Assembly: GCA_018826405.1 (NCBI GenBank)
Contig: JAHJZL010000055.1
Span: 1-6,170, forward strand
Source: Patescibacteria group bacterium
Lineage (GTDB): Bacteria; Patescibacteriota; Minisyncoccia; Phycocordibacterales; Phycocordibacteraceae
Length of the DNA stretch: 6,170 bases
Direction of reading: 5' to 3'
Shown here: positions 1 through 4,699 of the stretch, piece by piece
Layout of the letters: each line of letters begins with the position of its first letter
Position numbering within the stretch: position 1 is the first letter of the stretch
Program-made: the position numbers and the translations under genes
The notes under the pieces: model-generated
The model's database searches: none
Seen by the model: only the letters and a program-made list of their open reading frames with translations
What the model was told of the DNA's origin: nothing

Positions 1-10
1 CTGAAGCTAA

Positions 11-778
11 ATGCAAGACTATCTGGAAGTTGCTACTAAAATTGCGTACGAAGCAGGGGCCATCATGAAAGAGGTCTTCGCGCAGGGTGTGGCACACACC
101 ATTAAGAGCGATCACTCCCCTGTTACAGACGCAGACAAGCGTATAAATGAGCTTGTAATTCAGCGTATTGGACAGGCATACCCAACGGACAGTGTTCTGG
201 GCGAGGAAGGTAGAGAGATGCAGGAAAGTTCACACACCTGGGTGTGCGACCCTATTGATGGAACTGCAGCATTTATGCGCGGTATTCCAGTGAGTGTGTT
301 TTCTCTGGCACTCGTTGTTGATGGAGAGCCACAAATTGGCGTGGTGTACGATCCGCACCTAGACCGTCTCTACACCGCAAGCAAAGGTGGCGGTGCGTTT
401 ATGAATGGCACTCCTATCCTAACTGCAGAAAACACTGAGCTTGCACACAGCTACATTGAAACAGACGGCCATAGCGGATTTAAGAACCTCTCGTTTTTCG
501 AACGTGCACTTGCAGCTGACGTTCGTCTCCTTTCATTTAGCTCAACCATATATGCACACATGCTTGTAGCAACGGGACAGATACAGGGAGTTGTATTCCC
601 TCGCACAAGTCCTTGGGATGCAGCGTCTGCAAAGATTATTGTTGAAGAAGCTGGAGGTACAACCTCTGATGTGCACGGAAAGAATCAAAGATACGATAGA
701 GATATTTCCGGTCTTGTATCTTCTTGTTCAGAAGCATTCCATAAAAACCTACTGGCACTCATTGCCCCATCTGTATGA
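11..778 (+). CDS. Inositol monophosphatase-family phosphatase
   Basis: This is a full-length (255 residues) member of the Mg-dependent, Li-sensitive phosphatase superfamily, which removes phosphate from small molecules such as inositol phosphate, histidinol phosphate, fructose bisphosphate or PAP. Visible motifs are GEEG (64-67, first metal-binding Glu about residue 65), DPIDGT (80-85, metal ligands D80 and D83) and SPWDAA (200-205, ligand D203); all expected metal ligands are present. After DPIDGT the sequence reads AAFMRGIP. This is nearer to the RGxP found in histidinol-phosphatase-like members than to the TNFxH of classical inositol monophosphatases, but the substrate cannot be fixed. It is soluble, with no signal peptide. 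An in-frame TAA lies immediately before the ATG, so the start cannot be further upstream. No Shine-Dalgarno is visible. The stop overlaps the start of the response regulator by 4 nt, implying co-transcription and coupled translation. Confidence 0.93.
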   Translation: MQDYLEVATKIAYEAGAIMKEVFAQGVAHTIKSDHSPVTDADKRINELVIQRIGQAYPTDSVLGEEGREMQESSHTWVCDPIDGTAAFMRGIPVSVFSLALVVDGEPQIGVVYDPHLDRLYTASKGGGAFMNGTPILTAENTELAHSYIETDGHSGFKNLSFFERALAADVRLLSFSSTIYAHMLVATGQIQGVVFPRTSPWDAASAKIIVEEAGGTTSDVHGKNQRYDRDISGLVSSCSEAFHKNLLALIAPSV

Positions 779-1128
779 AGCACATCCTCGTTATAGATGA
801 CAACCAAGCCGCTGCAGACGGTATCGTACGACTACTTAAGGCACTTAAGTGGAGTGCATCAGCACAGTACGGAGGCAAACAGGCGCTCGAGTACCTTAAG
901 GACAATCATGTAGATTTTGCCTTTATAGATATCGGCATGCCAGACATGGATGGACACGCAACCGTTGTTGCGATTCGTGCAGCTGGGCATGAGTTCCCTG
1001 CTATAGCACTTACCGGATACGGCCAGCAAGAGGACATAGATAAGGCGCTTGCTGCTGGGTTCACTGCACACTTAACGAAGCCCGTTGGCGTTGAGGAGAT
1101 CAGAGCCAGCCTTGAGAAGCATCTGTAA
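775..1128 (+). CDS. Stand-alone response-regulator receiver protein
   Basis: A single CheY-like receiver domain of 117 residues with no output domain. The acidic pair D8/D9, the phosphoacceptor D52 (in FIDIGMPDMDG), the switch residue T80 (ALTG) and the invariant K102 (TKPV) are all in place, so it should accept phosphate from a histidine kinase. The final helix (about 104-117) ends the domain and nothing follows. Lacking DNA-binding or enzymatic output, it may signal by binding a partner, act in a phosphorelay, or serve as a phosphate sink. No kinase gene is in the window. The ATG lies in the ATGA overlap with the phosphatase stop (775-778), with no Shine-Dalgarno, so it probably depends on translational coupling. 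The partner and signal are unknown. Confidence 0.92.
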   Translation: MKHILVIDDNQAAADGIVRLLKALKWSASAQYGGKQALEYLKDNHVDFAFIDIGMPDMDGHATVVAIRAAGHEFPAIALTGYGQQEDIDKALAAGFTAHLTKPVGVEEIRASLEKHL

Positions 1129-1190
1129 ATCCGAGCAATTTATTCAAATGCGTAGTATCGTGTACTCATCATTACTAGTACGTACCACTT

Positions 1191-1298
1191 ATGGCAGCAA
1201 ACAGTCACGGCGTGAGTCCGAAGAAACCTCGGAAGCACCCACAAAAAACCGCAAAGCGCCTCGCTATTAAAAAGGCAAGGAAGGAAGCGGGAAAATAG
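1191..1298 (+). CDS. Small lysine-rich basic protein, 35 residues
   Basis: A short frame begins MAANSHGVSPKKPRKH and continues with QKTAKRLAIKKARKEAGK. It has 9 Lys and 3 Arg among 35 residues and one acidic residue (E32). The first part (to about residue 18) is Pro/Lys-rich and probably extended; the second (about 20-33) looks like a basic amphipathic helix. That composition suggests binding to RNA, DNA or the ribosome, but I do not recognise a named family. Support for a real gene: it fills a gap between the receiver gene and a hairpin that begins 7 nt after its TAG, and it has a clean ATG. There is no Shine-Dalgarno. Weak -10-like hexamers exist upstream (such as TAGTAT at 1153-1158), none convincing, so it may be read from the upstream operon. 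It could still be a chance frame. Confidence 0.6.
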   Translation: MAANSHGVSPKKPRKHPQKTAKRLAIKKARKEAGK

Positions 1299-1304
1299 AT
1301 AGCT

Positions 1305-1337
1305 AAGAACCCCGCACACATTCTGTGCGGTGTTCTT
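1305..1337 (+). terminator. Hairpin terminator after the small basic gene
   Basis: The arms AAGAACcCCGCACA and TGTGCGGtGTTCTT pair over 14 positions with a single C/T mismatch around a 5-nt loop (CATTC). The stem starts 7 nt after the TAG at 1298. There is no long T tract after it, only T-rich bases in the 3' arm, so termination efficiency is uncertain. Its 3' end overlaps the -35 box of the next promoter. Confidence 0.6.
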
Positions 1338-1364
1338 GCATTATGGTGTAATTTATTGTACTAT
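1336..1364 (+). promoter_or_regulatory. Sigma70-type promoter of the 80-residue gene (leaderless)
   Basis: TTGCAT (1336-1341), a 17-bp spacer and TACTAT (1359-1364) form a good sigma70-type promoter. Only 8 nt separate the -10 box from the ATG at 1373, so transcription should start at or next to the A of the start codon, giving a leaderless mRNA. The -35 box shares bases with the 3' arm of the preceding terminator. Confidence 0.75.
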
Positions 1365-1372
1365 AGTGCGTA

Positions 1373-1615
1373 ATGAGATCTCCTGATGTTGATCGTATTC
1401 GCTGTGAAAAACAGCTAAATCTTCCTGCCTTTGTAAAGGCATACAACGAAGACCTGCCAGAGCAGTTCCCTCAAGCCACCCTTGAGCTTCTTCAGGAGTT
1501 TAAGAAGCAAAACACTTCCCTGTTTAAACAGTCTCGCACCTGGTCTCTCGACCAACACCGAAAGAAAGTTATGGACTGGCTCCCAGCACATACACGCGCG
1601 CTAGAGAGTAACTGA
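1373..1615 (+). CDS. Hypothetical protein, 80 residues
   Basis: I do not recognise this protein. It is soluble, charged and probably all-helical: a helix around 14-27 (LNLPAFVKAYNEDL), another around 34-46 (QATLELLQEFKKQ), and a C-terminal segment rich in Trp and basic residues (TWSLDQHRKKVMDWLPAH, about 56-73) that looks like a conserved core. One Cys (residue 11) is present; there is no signal peptide or membrane segment. The start is strongly supported by a promoter whose -10 box ends 8 nt upstream of the ATG; no Shine-Dalgarno is present. Its last 15 nt overlap the 3' end of the DUF167 gene on the other strand. A terminator-like hairpin for this transcript lies about 70 nt downstream, inside that opposing gene. 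Confidence 0.8.
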   Translation: MRSPDVDRIRCEKQLNLPAFVKAYNEDLPEQFPQATLELLQEFKKQNTSLFKQSRTWSLDQHRKKVMDWLPAHTRALESN

Positions 1616-1822
1616 AAGTAGTTTTGAAGGACTGTGGTGTCCGTTAACAATACGGACCTGAGAACTTGGTATTTTAAAATACTCTGAAATAACCTCGCGA
1701 ACTCTTTTGTTCGCGAGGTTATTTTCTGCTTTCTCCCGAACAGAAATAATGAAATGATCCGAAGAGGTTTGCTCAAACGTCTCCTTTCTTGCTCCTGCTG
1801 TTACTCGTGCGTGAATATACAC
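1601..1822 (-). CDS. DUF167 / YggU-family protein
   Basis: A 73-residue protein matching the DUF167 (UPF0235, YggU-like) family, small alpha/beta proteins of unknown biochemical role. Recognisable are the N-terminal RVTAGARK (6-13), the strand FIISVREKAENNLANKRV (24-41) containing the conserved Ala-Asn (37-38), the helix to SEYFKIPSSQV, and the ending RIVNGHHSPSKLLSV (58-71), comparable to VVIEKGELGRHKQIKI of E. coli YggU. It is slightly shorter than YggU because it stops soon after the last strand. The start is GTG at 1822, which shares its first G with the TAG stop of the upstream gene (TAGTG), a layout typical of termination-reinitiation. The 3' end overlaps the convergent 80-residue gene by 15 nt. 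The coding sequence contains a perfect 16-bp hairpin (1687-1724) and a 14-bp palindrome (1669-1682). Confidence 0.88.
   Translation of the reverse strand: MYIHARVTAGARKETFEQTSSDHFIISVREKAENNLANKRVREVISEYFKIPSSQVRIVNGHHSPSKLLSVTL
1669..1682. repeat. 14-bp perfect palindrome in the DUF167 gene
   Basis: GTATTTTAAAATAC reads the same on both strands. It lies 4 nt from the large hairpin, inside the DUF167 coding region (residues about 47-51). A shorter pair, GTCCGT and ACGGAC (1639-1644 and 1652-1657), lies close by. It may add to mRNA structure at the convergent gene end or may simply reflect the codons used. Confidence 0.5.
1687..1724. terminator. Perfect 16-bp hairpin, terminator-like, inside the DUF167 gene
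   Basis: The arms AAATAACCTCGCGAAC (1687-1702) and GTTCGCGAGGTTATTT (1709-1724) are exact reverse complements around a 6-nt loop (TCTTTT). The core is GC-rich and the ends are A-rich on the left and T-rich on the right, as in a bidirectional intrinsic terminator. On the + strand it lies about 70 nt after the end of the 80-residue gene and is followed by TTTTCTGCTTTCT, so it most plausibly ends that transcript. It is also translated in the DUF167 gene (residues about 33-45), so it is a terminator candidate and not a proven one. Confidence 0.65.
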
Positions 1823-2325
1823 TAGGGTGTTTTCTGTACTACTCGCACAACTTGCTCACCTTCAATCGTAACTACAAATACGGGATCTGCAGCAATGAGA
1901 AGTTTCTTCAGAGCTTCTGGTGACTGCTCCGGCTGATCGAGCAACGAAAGCGTAGCTGCTTCAGAGAGCTCAAGTGTGAACCCAGGCGCACCGCTAGGGC
2001 GCACGTAATACCCATCCTCTAAAGATGGGACGCAGGTTTCAATGGCAGCTCCACATACGACTTCGCTCTCTGCAGAAGCGCGTGCTGCATCTCCCTCAAA
2101 GTACGTTACGTGCTCCATTGAGAGTTTTGTCTCCTCTCCAAACTCGCTCACAGAGGAGATTGTTACAAAGTATTCACCGGGAGCTACGGTTTGTATGACT
2201 GTCGGCTTCTCCTCTTCAACTACAACCTCAGCAGGAGCCATAACAACAAATGCGTAATACAAGCCTGCGGCAAGTACGGCGACAGAGATTGCTAGGAGGA
2301 TAAAGAAGTGGCTAGAACGAATCAT
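1822..2325 (-). CDS. Membrane-anchored extracytoplasmic protein of unknown function
   Basis: A 167-residue protein with a single N-terminal hydrophobic segment (about 7-30, HFFILLAISVAVLAAGLYYA) and then an acidic linker (VVVEEEKP), so it should be tethered to the membrane with the rest outside. The outer domain has two Cys (in VVCGAAIETC, about 90-97) that could form a disulfide. I do not recognise a named family. From memory, the order of elements (LSMEHVTYFEGDAARASA, then DGYYVRP, then FTLELSEAATLSLLD, then DPVFVVTIEGEQVVRV) resembles small secreted proteins in Gram-positive bacteria with the pattern 'WLTGxxA / DGYYVxN / LPVxxxAxVxL / VTVExGxV'; this link is weak. The gene lies between YggT and DUF167 genes on the same strand, 65 nt after YggT, and its TAG overlaps the DUF167 GTG by one base. 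Confidence 0.82.
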   Translation of the reverse strand: MIRSSHFFILLAISVAVLAAGLYYAFVVMAPAEVVVEEEKPTVIQTVAPGEYFVTISSVSEFGEETKLSMEHVTYFEGDAARASAESEVVCGAAIETCVPSLEDGYYVRPSGAPGFTLELSEAATLSLLDQPEQSPEALKKLLIAADPVFVVTIEGEQVVRVVQKTP

Positions 2326-2355
2326 AATTGGACATGTATTAGCCGATATACATTC

Positions 2356-2378
2356 AGTATACCGAGTTCTACAGAACT
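2356..2378 (-). promoter_or_regulatory. Candidate promoter -10 with operator-like inverted repeat
   Basis: In the 65-nt gap upstream of the membrane-anchored gene, the - strand carries TATACT (2356-2361, 5/6 match to TATAAT). Three bases upstream of it is an inverted repeat AGTTCT-GT-AGAACT (2365-2378), which would lie in the -35/-10 spacer. No good -35 box is present. An internal promoter under repressor control would fit, but a TATACT start would give a leader of about 24 nt, unlike the leaderless pattern nearby. Confidence 0.35.
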
Positions 2379-2390
2379 AGCTAAGTGCGG

Positions 2391-2744
2391 TTATTCAGTC
2401 TCTTCAAGCTTTGCAGCAGCCTCTGGAGTTGAGACTGCCCTTCCCATGAGCAAGAGTTTTAGAAGACCAATCGCCACCAACCAATACACCACCATTGCCA
2501 GAAGGGTTGTCCATTCAAACACACTCCCTGCAACTTGGGAGGTCCCAAAGACGGTTGAGAACGGTACGGTAAACGGATACGTCACTGAATATATAAGATT
2601 GCTAAATCCAGCCCCTGGGTTTGCCCCAAGGAGCTTTAAAACAAATCGGAACGCAAGGAGTGCTTCAAGCAGACCGAGGAGATACCAAACTACTTGTGTG
2701 CCTCTATAGAGAGGCTTGGTGCTGCGTGCTACGTATGAATCCAT
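2391..2744 (-). CDS. YggT-family integral membrane protein
   Basis: A 117-residue protein with two strong hydrophobic segments, about 17-39 and 77-99, and a semi-hydrophobic stretch between them (about 50-66, rich in Pro and aromatics). The sequence FRFVLKLLGANP (32-43), followed by IYSVTYPFTVPF and then FEWTTLLAMVVYWLVAIGLLKLL, is the typical YggT signature. The family sits in the inner membrane; its function is poorly understood, with links to cell-shape, division or osmotic phenotypes in some bacteria. This is the one-repeat form with two helices, shorter than the duplicated version in E. coli. The C-terminal tail (about 103-117) is acidic and soluble. It is the first gene of a likely three-gene unit that ends with the DUF167 gene. 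No Shine-Dalgarno precedes the ATG. The 74-nt gap to the divergent M23 gene must hold its promoter, but I cannot pick a convincing one. Confidence 0.9.
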   Translation of the reverse strand: MDSYVARSTKPLYRGTQVVWYLLGLLEALLAFRFVLKLLGANPGAGFSNLIYSVTYPFTVPFSTVFGTSQVAGSVFEWTTLLAMVVYWLVAIGLLKLLLMGRAVSTPEAAAKLEETE

Positions 2745-2803
2745 AGAATTGAGTTAGTGAGTATCTGCTCATCATTACAGATAGACCGTGAAGACCTCAT
2801 GAA

Positions 2804-2812
2804 TGCTATGCT
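2804..2812 (+). promoter_or_regulatory. Extended -10 promoter element of the M23 gene
   Basis: TGC followed by TATGCT (2807-2812) forms an extended -10 element (TGnTATnnT). Six bases separate it from the ATG at 2819, so the mRNA is expected to be leaderless. No convincing -35 box is seen at 16-18 bp, which is usual for extended -10 promoters. Confidence 0.55.
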
Positions 2813-2818
2813 TTTTAT

Positions 2819-3319
2819 ATGAGTTCTCTTTCGCTTTTGTATCCTGTGTCGCCGCATGTTGTTACACGCGCATGGGGTGTTGCAGATGAGCTATACAAAG
2901 AGTTTGGCTTTTTAAAGCACAACGGCATAGATCTAGCTCTGTCAGAAGGACAAGAAATCCGGGCCCCTTTTGATTGCGCGGTTTCCCTTGTTGGAAACCA
3001 GCCAAAAGGATCTGGTCTCTTTGTGTGTCTGCTTTCAACAGCTGCGTACGATTTTCCAGATGGAGTTCGTGCCCGCGTTGAACTTTCTTTTATGCATCTT
3101 TCCCGTACTCCAGTTTCAAAAGGCATGCGTCTTGGAGCAGGAGCTGTATTTGCATACGGAGGACACACAGGAAGAGCAACCGGCCCTCACGTACACATAG
3201 CACCTAAGCGAGTTAAGAAGGGTGTTATCGGGTACCGAGACCTAGACCGCAACGACGCAAACAACACCTTTGATCCTGATCCATACTGGATCCAGGACTA
3301 TGCACGAACTAATTCTTAG
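2819..3319 (+). CDS. M23-family (LytM/lysostaphin-like) metallopeptidase
   Basis: A 166-residue protein that is essentially one M23 domain, a Zn endopeptidase fold that usually cuts peptide cross-bridges in peptidoglycan. Zn ligands expected from the family are present: H34 and D38 (HNGID), and H125 in GPHVHI (121-126); the catalytic H92 (MHLSR) and H123 also fit. TGRATGPHVH (116-125) is the usual C-terminal signature. The protein has no signal peptide or membrane segment, and none is missed upstream: an in-frame TGA lies at 2789-2791 with no start codon between it and 2819. It may therefore be released by lysis like an endolysin, be exported by an unusual route, or act elsewhere. The start is supported by an extended -10 box 6 nt upstream. 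Its end overlaps the convergent SET gene by 11 nt. Confidence 0.9.
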   Translation: MSSLSLLYPVSPHVVTRAWGVADELYKEFGFLKHNGIDLALSEGQEIRAPFDCAVSLVGNQPKGSGLFVCLLSTAAYDFPDGVRARVELSFMHLSRTPVSKGMRLGAGAVFAYGGHTGRATGPHVHIAPKRVKKGVIGYRDLDRNDANNTFDPDPYWIQDYARTNS

Positions 3320-3725
3320 TCTTTTTTAGGCACGATTCACACTTGCAGCCCAGGGGTTTTATAAACTCATCCACATACTCCTCTCCATAATCATATGTAA
3401 GCTGCTCCCCTTCTTTAATAATTCGGAGCGCTAGGATATACACTCTTCCTTTGTGTATGTCTGTCTCGCAATTTGGCTTGCAGGCATGATTAATGTAGCC
3501 CGCCTTGTTGTCTTTAGGCTTTCCGTCAATTGTCTTGTTTTTGCTAATCTCAAACAAATATTTGCTCTTGCTCGTAAGCGCCTCTTCTTTTGAAACAACA
3601 CGCCCCACATACTCAATAACACAGGCACCTTTAGGAATTGTTTGTCCAGCAAAAAGCCCGAGACCGGTGCTCGAGCGCTTAACGAGGAGTTTCCAGTTTC
3701 CTGGAACAAACTTCTTTTGATTCAT
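3309..3725 (-). CDS. SET-domain protein lysine methyltransferase
   Basis: A compact 138-residue protein consisting of a SET domain with a post-SET tail. SET proteins transfer methyl groups from S-adenosylmethionine to lysine side chains of proteins. Motifs: TGLGLFA (20-26, SAM-binding GxG), IEYVG (37-41), YINHACKPNCE (77-87, the NHxCxPN motif), LTYDYGEEY (109-117, with the catalytic Tyr region) and a terminal CKCESC (127-132). The three tail Cys (127, 129, 132) together with C82 could form the Zn site known from eukaryotic post-SET regions. No pre-SET or targeting domain is present, so substrate choice must come from the SET core. Bacterial homologues are uncommon and their targets mostly unknown; histone-like or ribosomal proteins are possible. 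It is transcribed divergently from the VanY-like gene and overlaps the M23 gene tail by 11 nt. The start is supported by a promoter 10 nt upstream. Confidence 0.92.
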   Translation of the reverse strand: MNQKKFVPGNWKLLVKRSSTGLGLFAGQTIPKGACVIEYVGRVVSKEEALTSKSKYLFEISKNKTIDGKPKDNKAGYINHACKPNCETDIHKGRVYILALRIIKEGEQLTYDYGEEYVDEFIKPLGCKCESCLKKTKN

Positions 3726-3735
3726 ACGTGTCTGT

Positions 3736-3763
3736 ATCGTACTGCATTCCTGGCTTCCTTCAA
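3736..3763 (-). promoter_or_regulatory. Promoter of the SET gene
   Basis: On the - strand TTGAAG (3758-3763), a 16-bp spacer and TACGAT (3736-3741) form a reasonable sigma70-type promoter (4/6 match in each box). Ten bases separate the -10 box from the ATG at 3725, so the leader would be only a few nucleotides, with no room for a Shine-Dalgarno. Confidence 0.55.
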
Positions 3764-3791
3764 GTCGCCGTAGCTTTCCGAATGTGTAACA

Positions 3792-4676
3792 ATGGGAGGC
3801 ATGGGAAAAGCAGGTATTGTGCTGAACATTCTTCTTGGGATTGTTGTAGTTGGTGGGGCTAGTGTAGGCACCTATATCTACACAAACCTCTCTGCCACAC
3901 TTGCAGAGACCCGAGCGGAACTCACAGGCACGCAGGAGCGCGCTCAGGGCCTCTCTGACGAACTTAAAGAGACTAAAGACTACATTGCTCGTTTAGAGAC
4001 TGCCCTGTCTGCTGAGCGCAATAAAAACGGTGTCTTTGAGAATCAAATATCTAAACTAACAGGGACAGTAGGAGTTTTGGAGAAGCTCTCTAAAACTGAT
4101 CCCGAACTGCTTACGAAGTACTCAAAAGTATTCTTTTTAAACGAAAATTATTCTCCTCCTGCGCTCTCGCCTATTTCTGAAGAATACCTATACCAAAAGG
4201 ATCGCATCCTCACACTCCACAAAAGCGTAGAGCCGTATCTTGAGAATATGCTTTCCGCTGCAAAGAAAGACGATATCGATCTCTTAGTTATCTCTGCATA
4301 TCGTTCCTTTGGCACTCAGACAGCGCTCAAGAACAGCTACAAGGTTACCTACGGATCAGGAGCGAATGCATTCTCAGCAGACCAAGGCTACTCAGAGCAC
4401 CAGCTTGGCACAACGGTTGATCTAACAACCGCTCAAGTTGGCGCTACATTCTCAGGCTTTGATACTACAGATGCGTATGACTGGTTAACTGAGAATGCAT
4501 GGCGATACGGATTTGTGCTCTCATACCCCAAAGGCAATACGTATTACCAATACGAACCTTGGCACTGGCGCTTTGTTGGGAAAGATCTCGCTCGCCAGCT
4601 ACACAGAGACGAGAAGAACTTTTATGACCTAGACCAAAGAGAGATCGACGAGTATTTGGCTGAAATCTTTGATTAA
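3792..4676 (+). CDS. VanY-type D-alanyl-D-alanine carboxypeptidase (M15B), membrane-anchored
   Basis: This enzyme removes the terminal D-Ala from peptidoglycan stem peptides outside the membrane. Layout over 294 residues: one N-terminal hydrophobic anchor (about 8-30), a coiled-coil-like stalk rich in Glu, Lys and Leu (about 32-100), then the M15B catalytic domain (about 125-275). Motifs: SAYRS (168-172), SEHQLGTTVD (201-210; Zn ligands H203 and D210) and EPWHWR (255-260; catalytic E255, Zn ligand H258). All key residues are present. The usual SxHxxGxAxD motif has Thr-Val in place of the small residue before Asp, a mild variation. A second ATG at 3801 is equally possible: TGTAAC (3785-3790) would sit 10 nt before it as a weak -10 box, and GGAGG lies too close to serve as an RBS. 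The gene is divergent from SET, with 66 nt between them. Confidence 0.93.
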   Translation: MGGMGKAGIVLNILLGIVVVGGASVGTYIYTNLSATLAETRAELTGTQERAQGLSDELKETKDYIARLETALSAERNKNGVFENQISKLTGTVGVLEKLSKTDPELLTKYSKVFFLNENYSPPALSPISEEYLYQKDRILTLHKSVEPYLENMLSAAKKDDIDLLVISAYRSFGTQTALKNSYKVTYGSGANAFSADQGYSEHQLGTTVDLTTAQVGATFSGFDTTDAYDWLTENAWRYGFVLSYPKGNTYYQYEPWHWRFVGKDLARQLHRDEKNFYDLDQREIDEYLAEIFD

Positions 4677-4685
4677 ACAGGATGA

Positions 4686-4691
4686 TATAAT
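4686..4691 (+). promoter_or_regulatory. Consensus -10 box (TATAAT) of the 115-residue gene
   Basis: A perfect TATAAT lies 8 nt upstream of the ATG at 4700, the same spacing as the promoter at 1336-1364. No good -35 box is found at 16-18 bp. The box decides the start: a TTG at 4691-4693, in frame, overlaps the -10 box and would precede the transcript. Confidence 0.65.
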
Positions 4692-4699
4692 TGATATAT

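Noticed and set aside
1191..1615. The 35-residue and 80-residue proteins as a two-gene module
   Set aside because: A hairpin terminator and a strong promoter separate them, so they are independent transcription units.
776..1615. TGA recoding as glycine, as in some Patescibacteria
   Set aside because: TGA ends the phosphatase and the 80-residue gene at sensible places, and no family motif continues past a TGA.
1601..1822. Treating the DUF167 frame as spurious because a terminator lies in it
   Set aside because: The translated sequence follows the family pattern on both sides of and through the hairpin, so the gene is real and the hairpin is embedded.
2308..2709. Long open frame on the + strand across the YggT gene
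   Set aside because: It is antisense to a clear YggT-family protein, has no family-like features of its own and no promoter at its start.
3306..3327. T6 run after the M23 stop with a small stem (CTAA/TTAG) as a terminator
   Set aside because: The stem has only 4-5 bp with a 3-nt loop, and the T run is explained by lysine codons of the SET gene on the other strand.
3794..3803. GGAGG as a Shine-Dalgarno for the ATG at 3801 of the VanY-like gene
   Set aside because: Only one base separates it from the ATG, too close for ribosome binding; it is coding sequence if the start is 3792.
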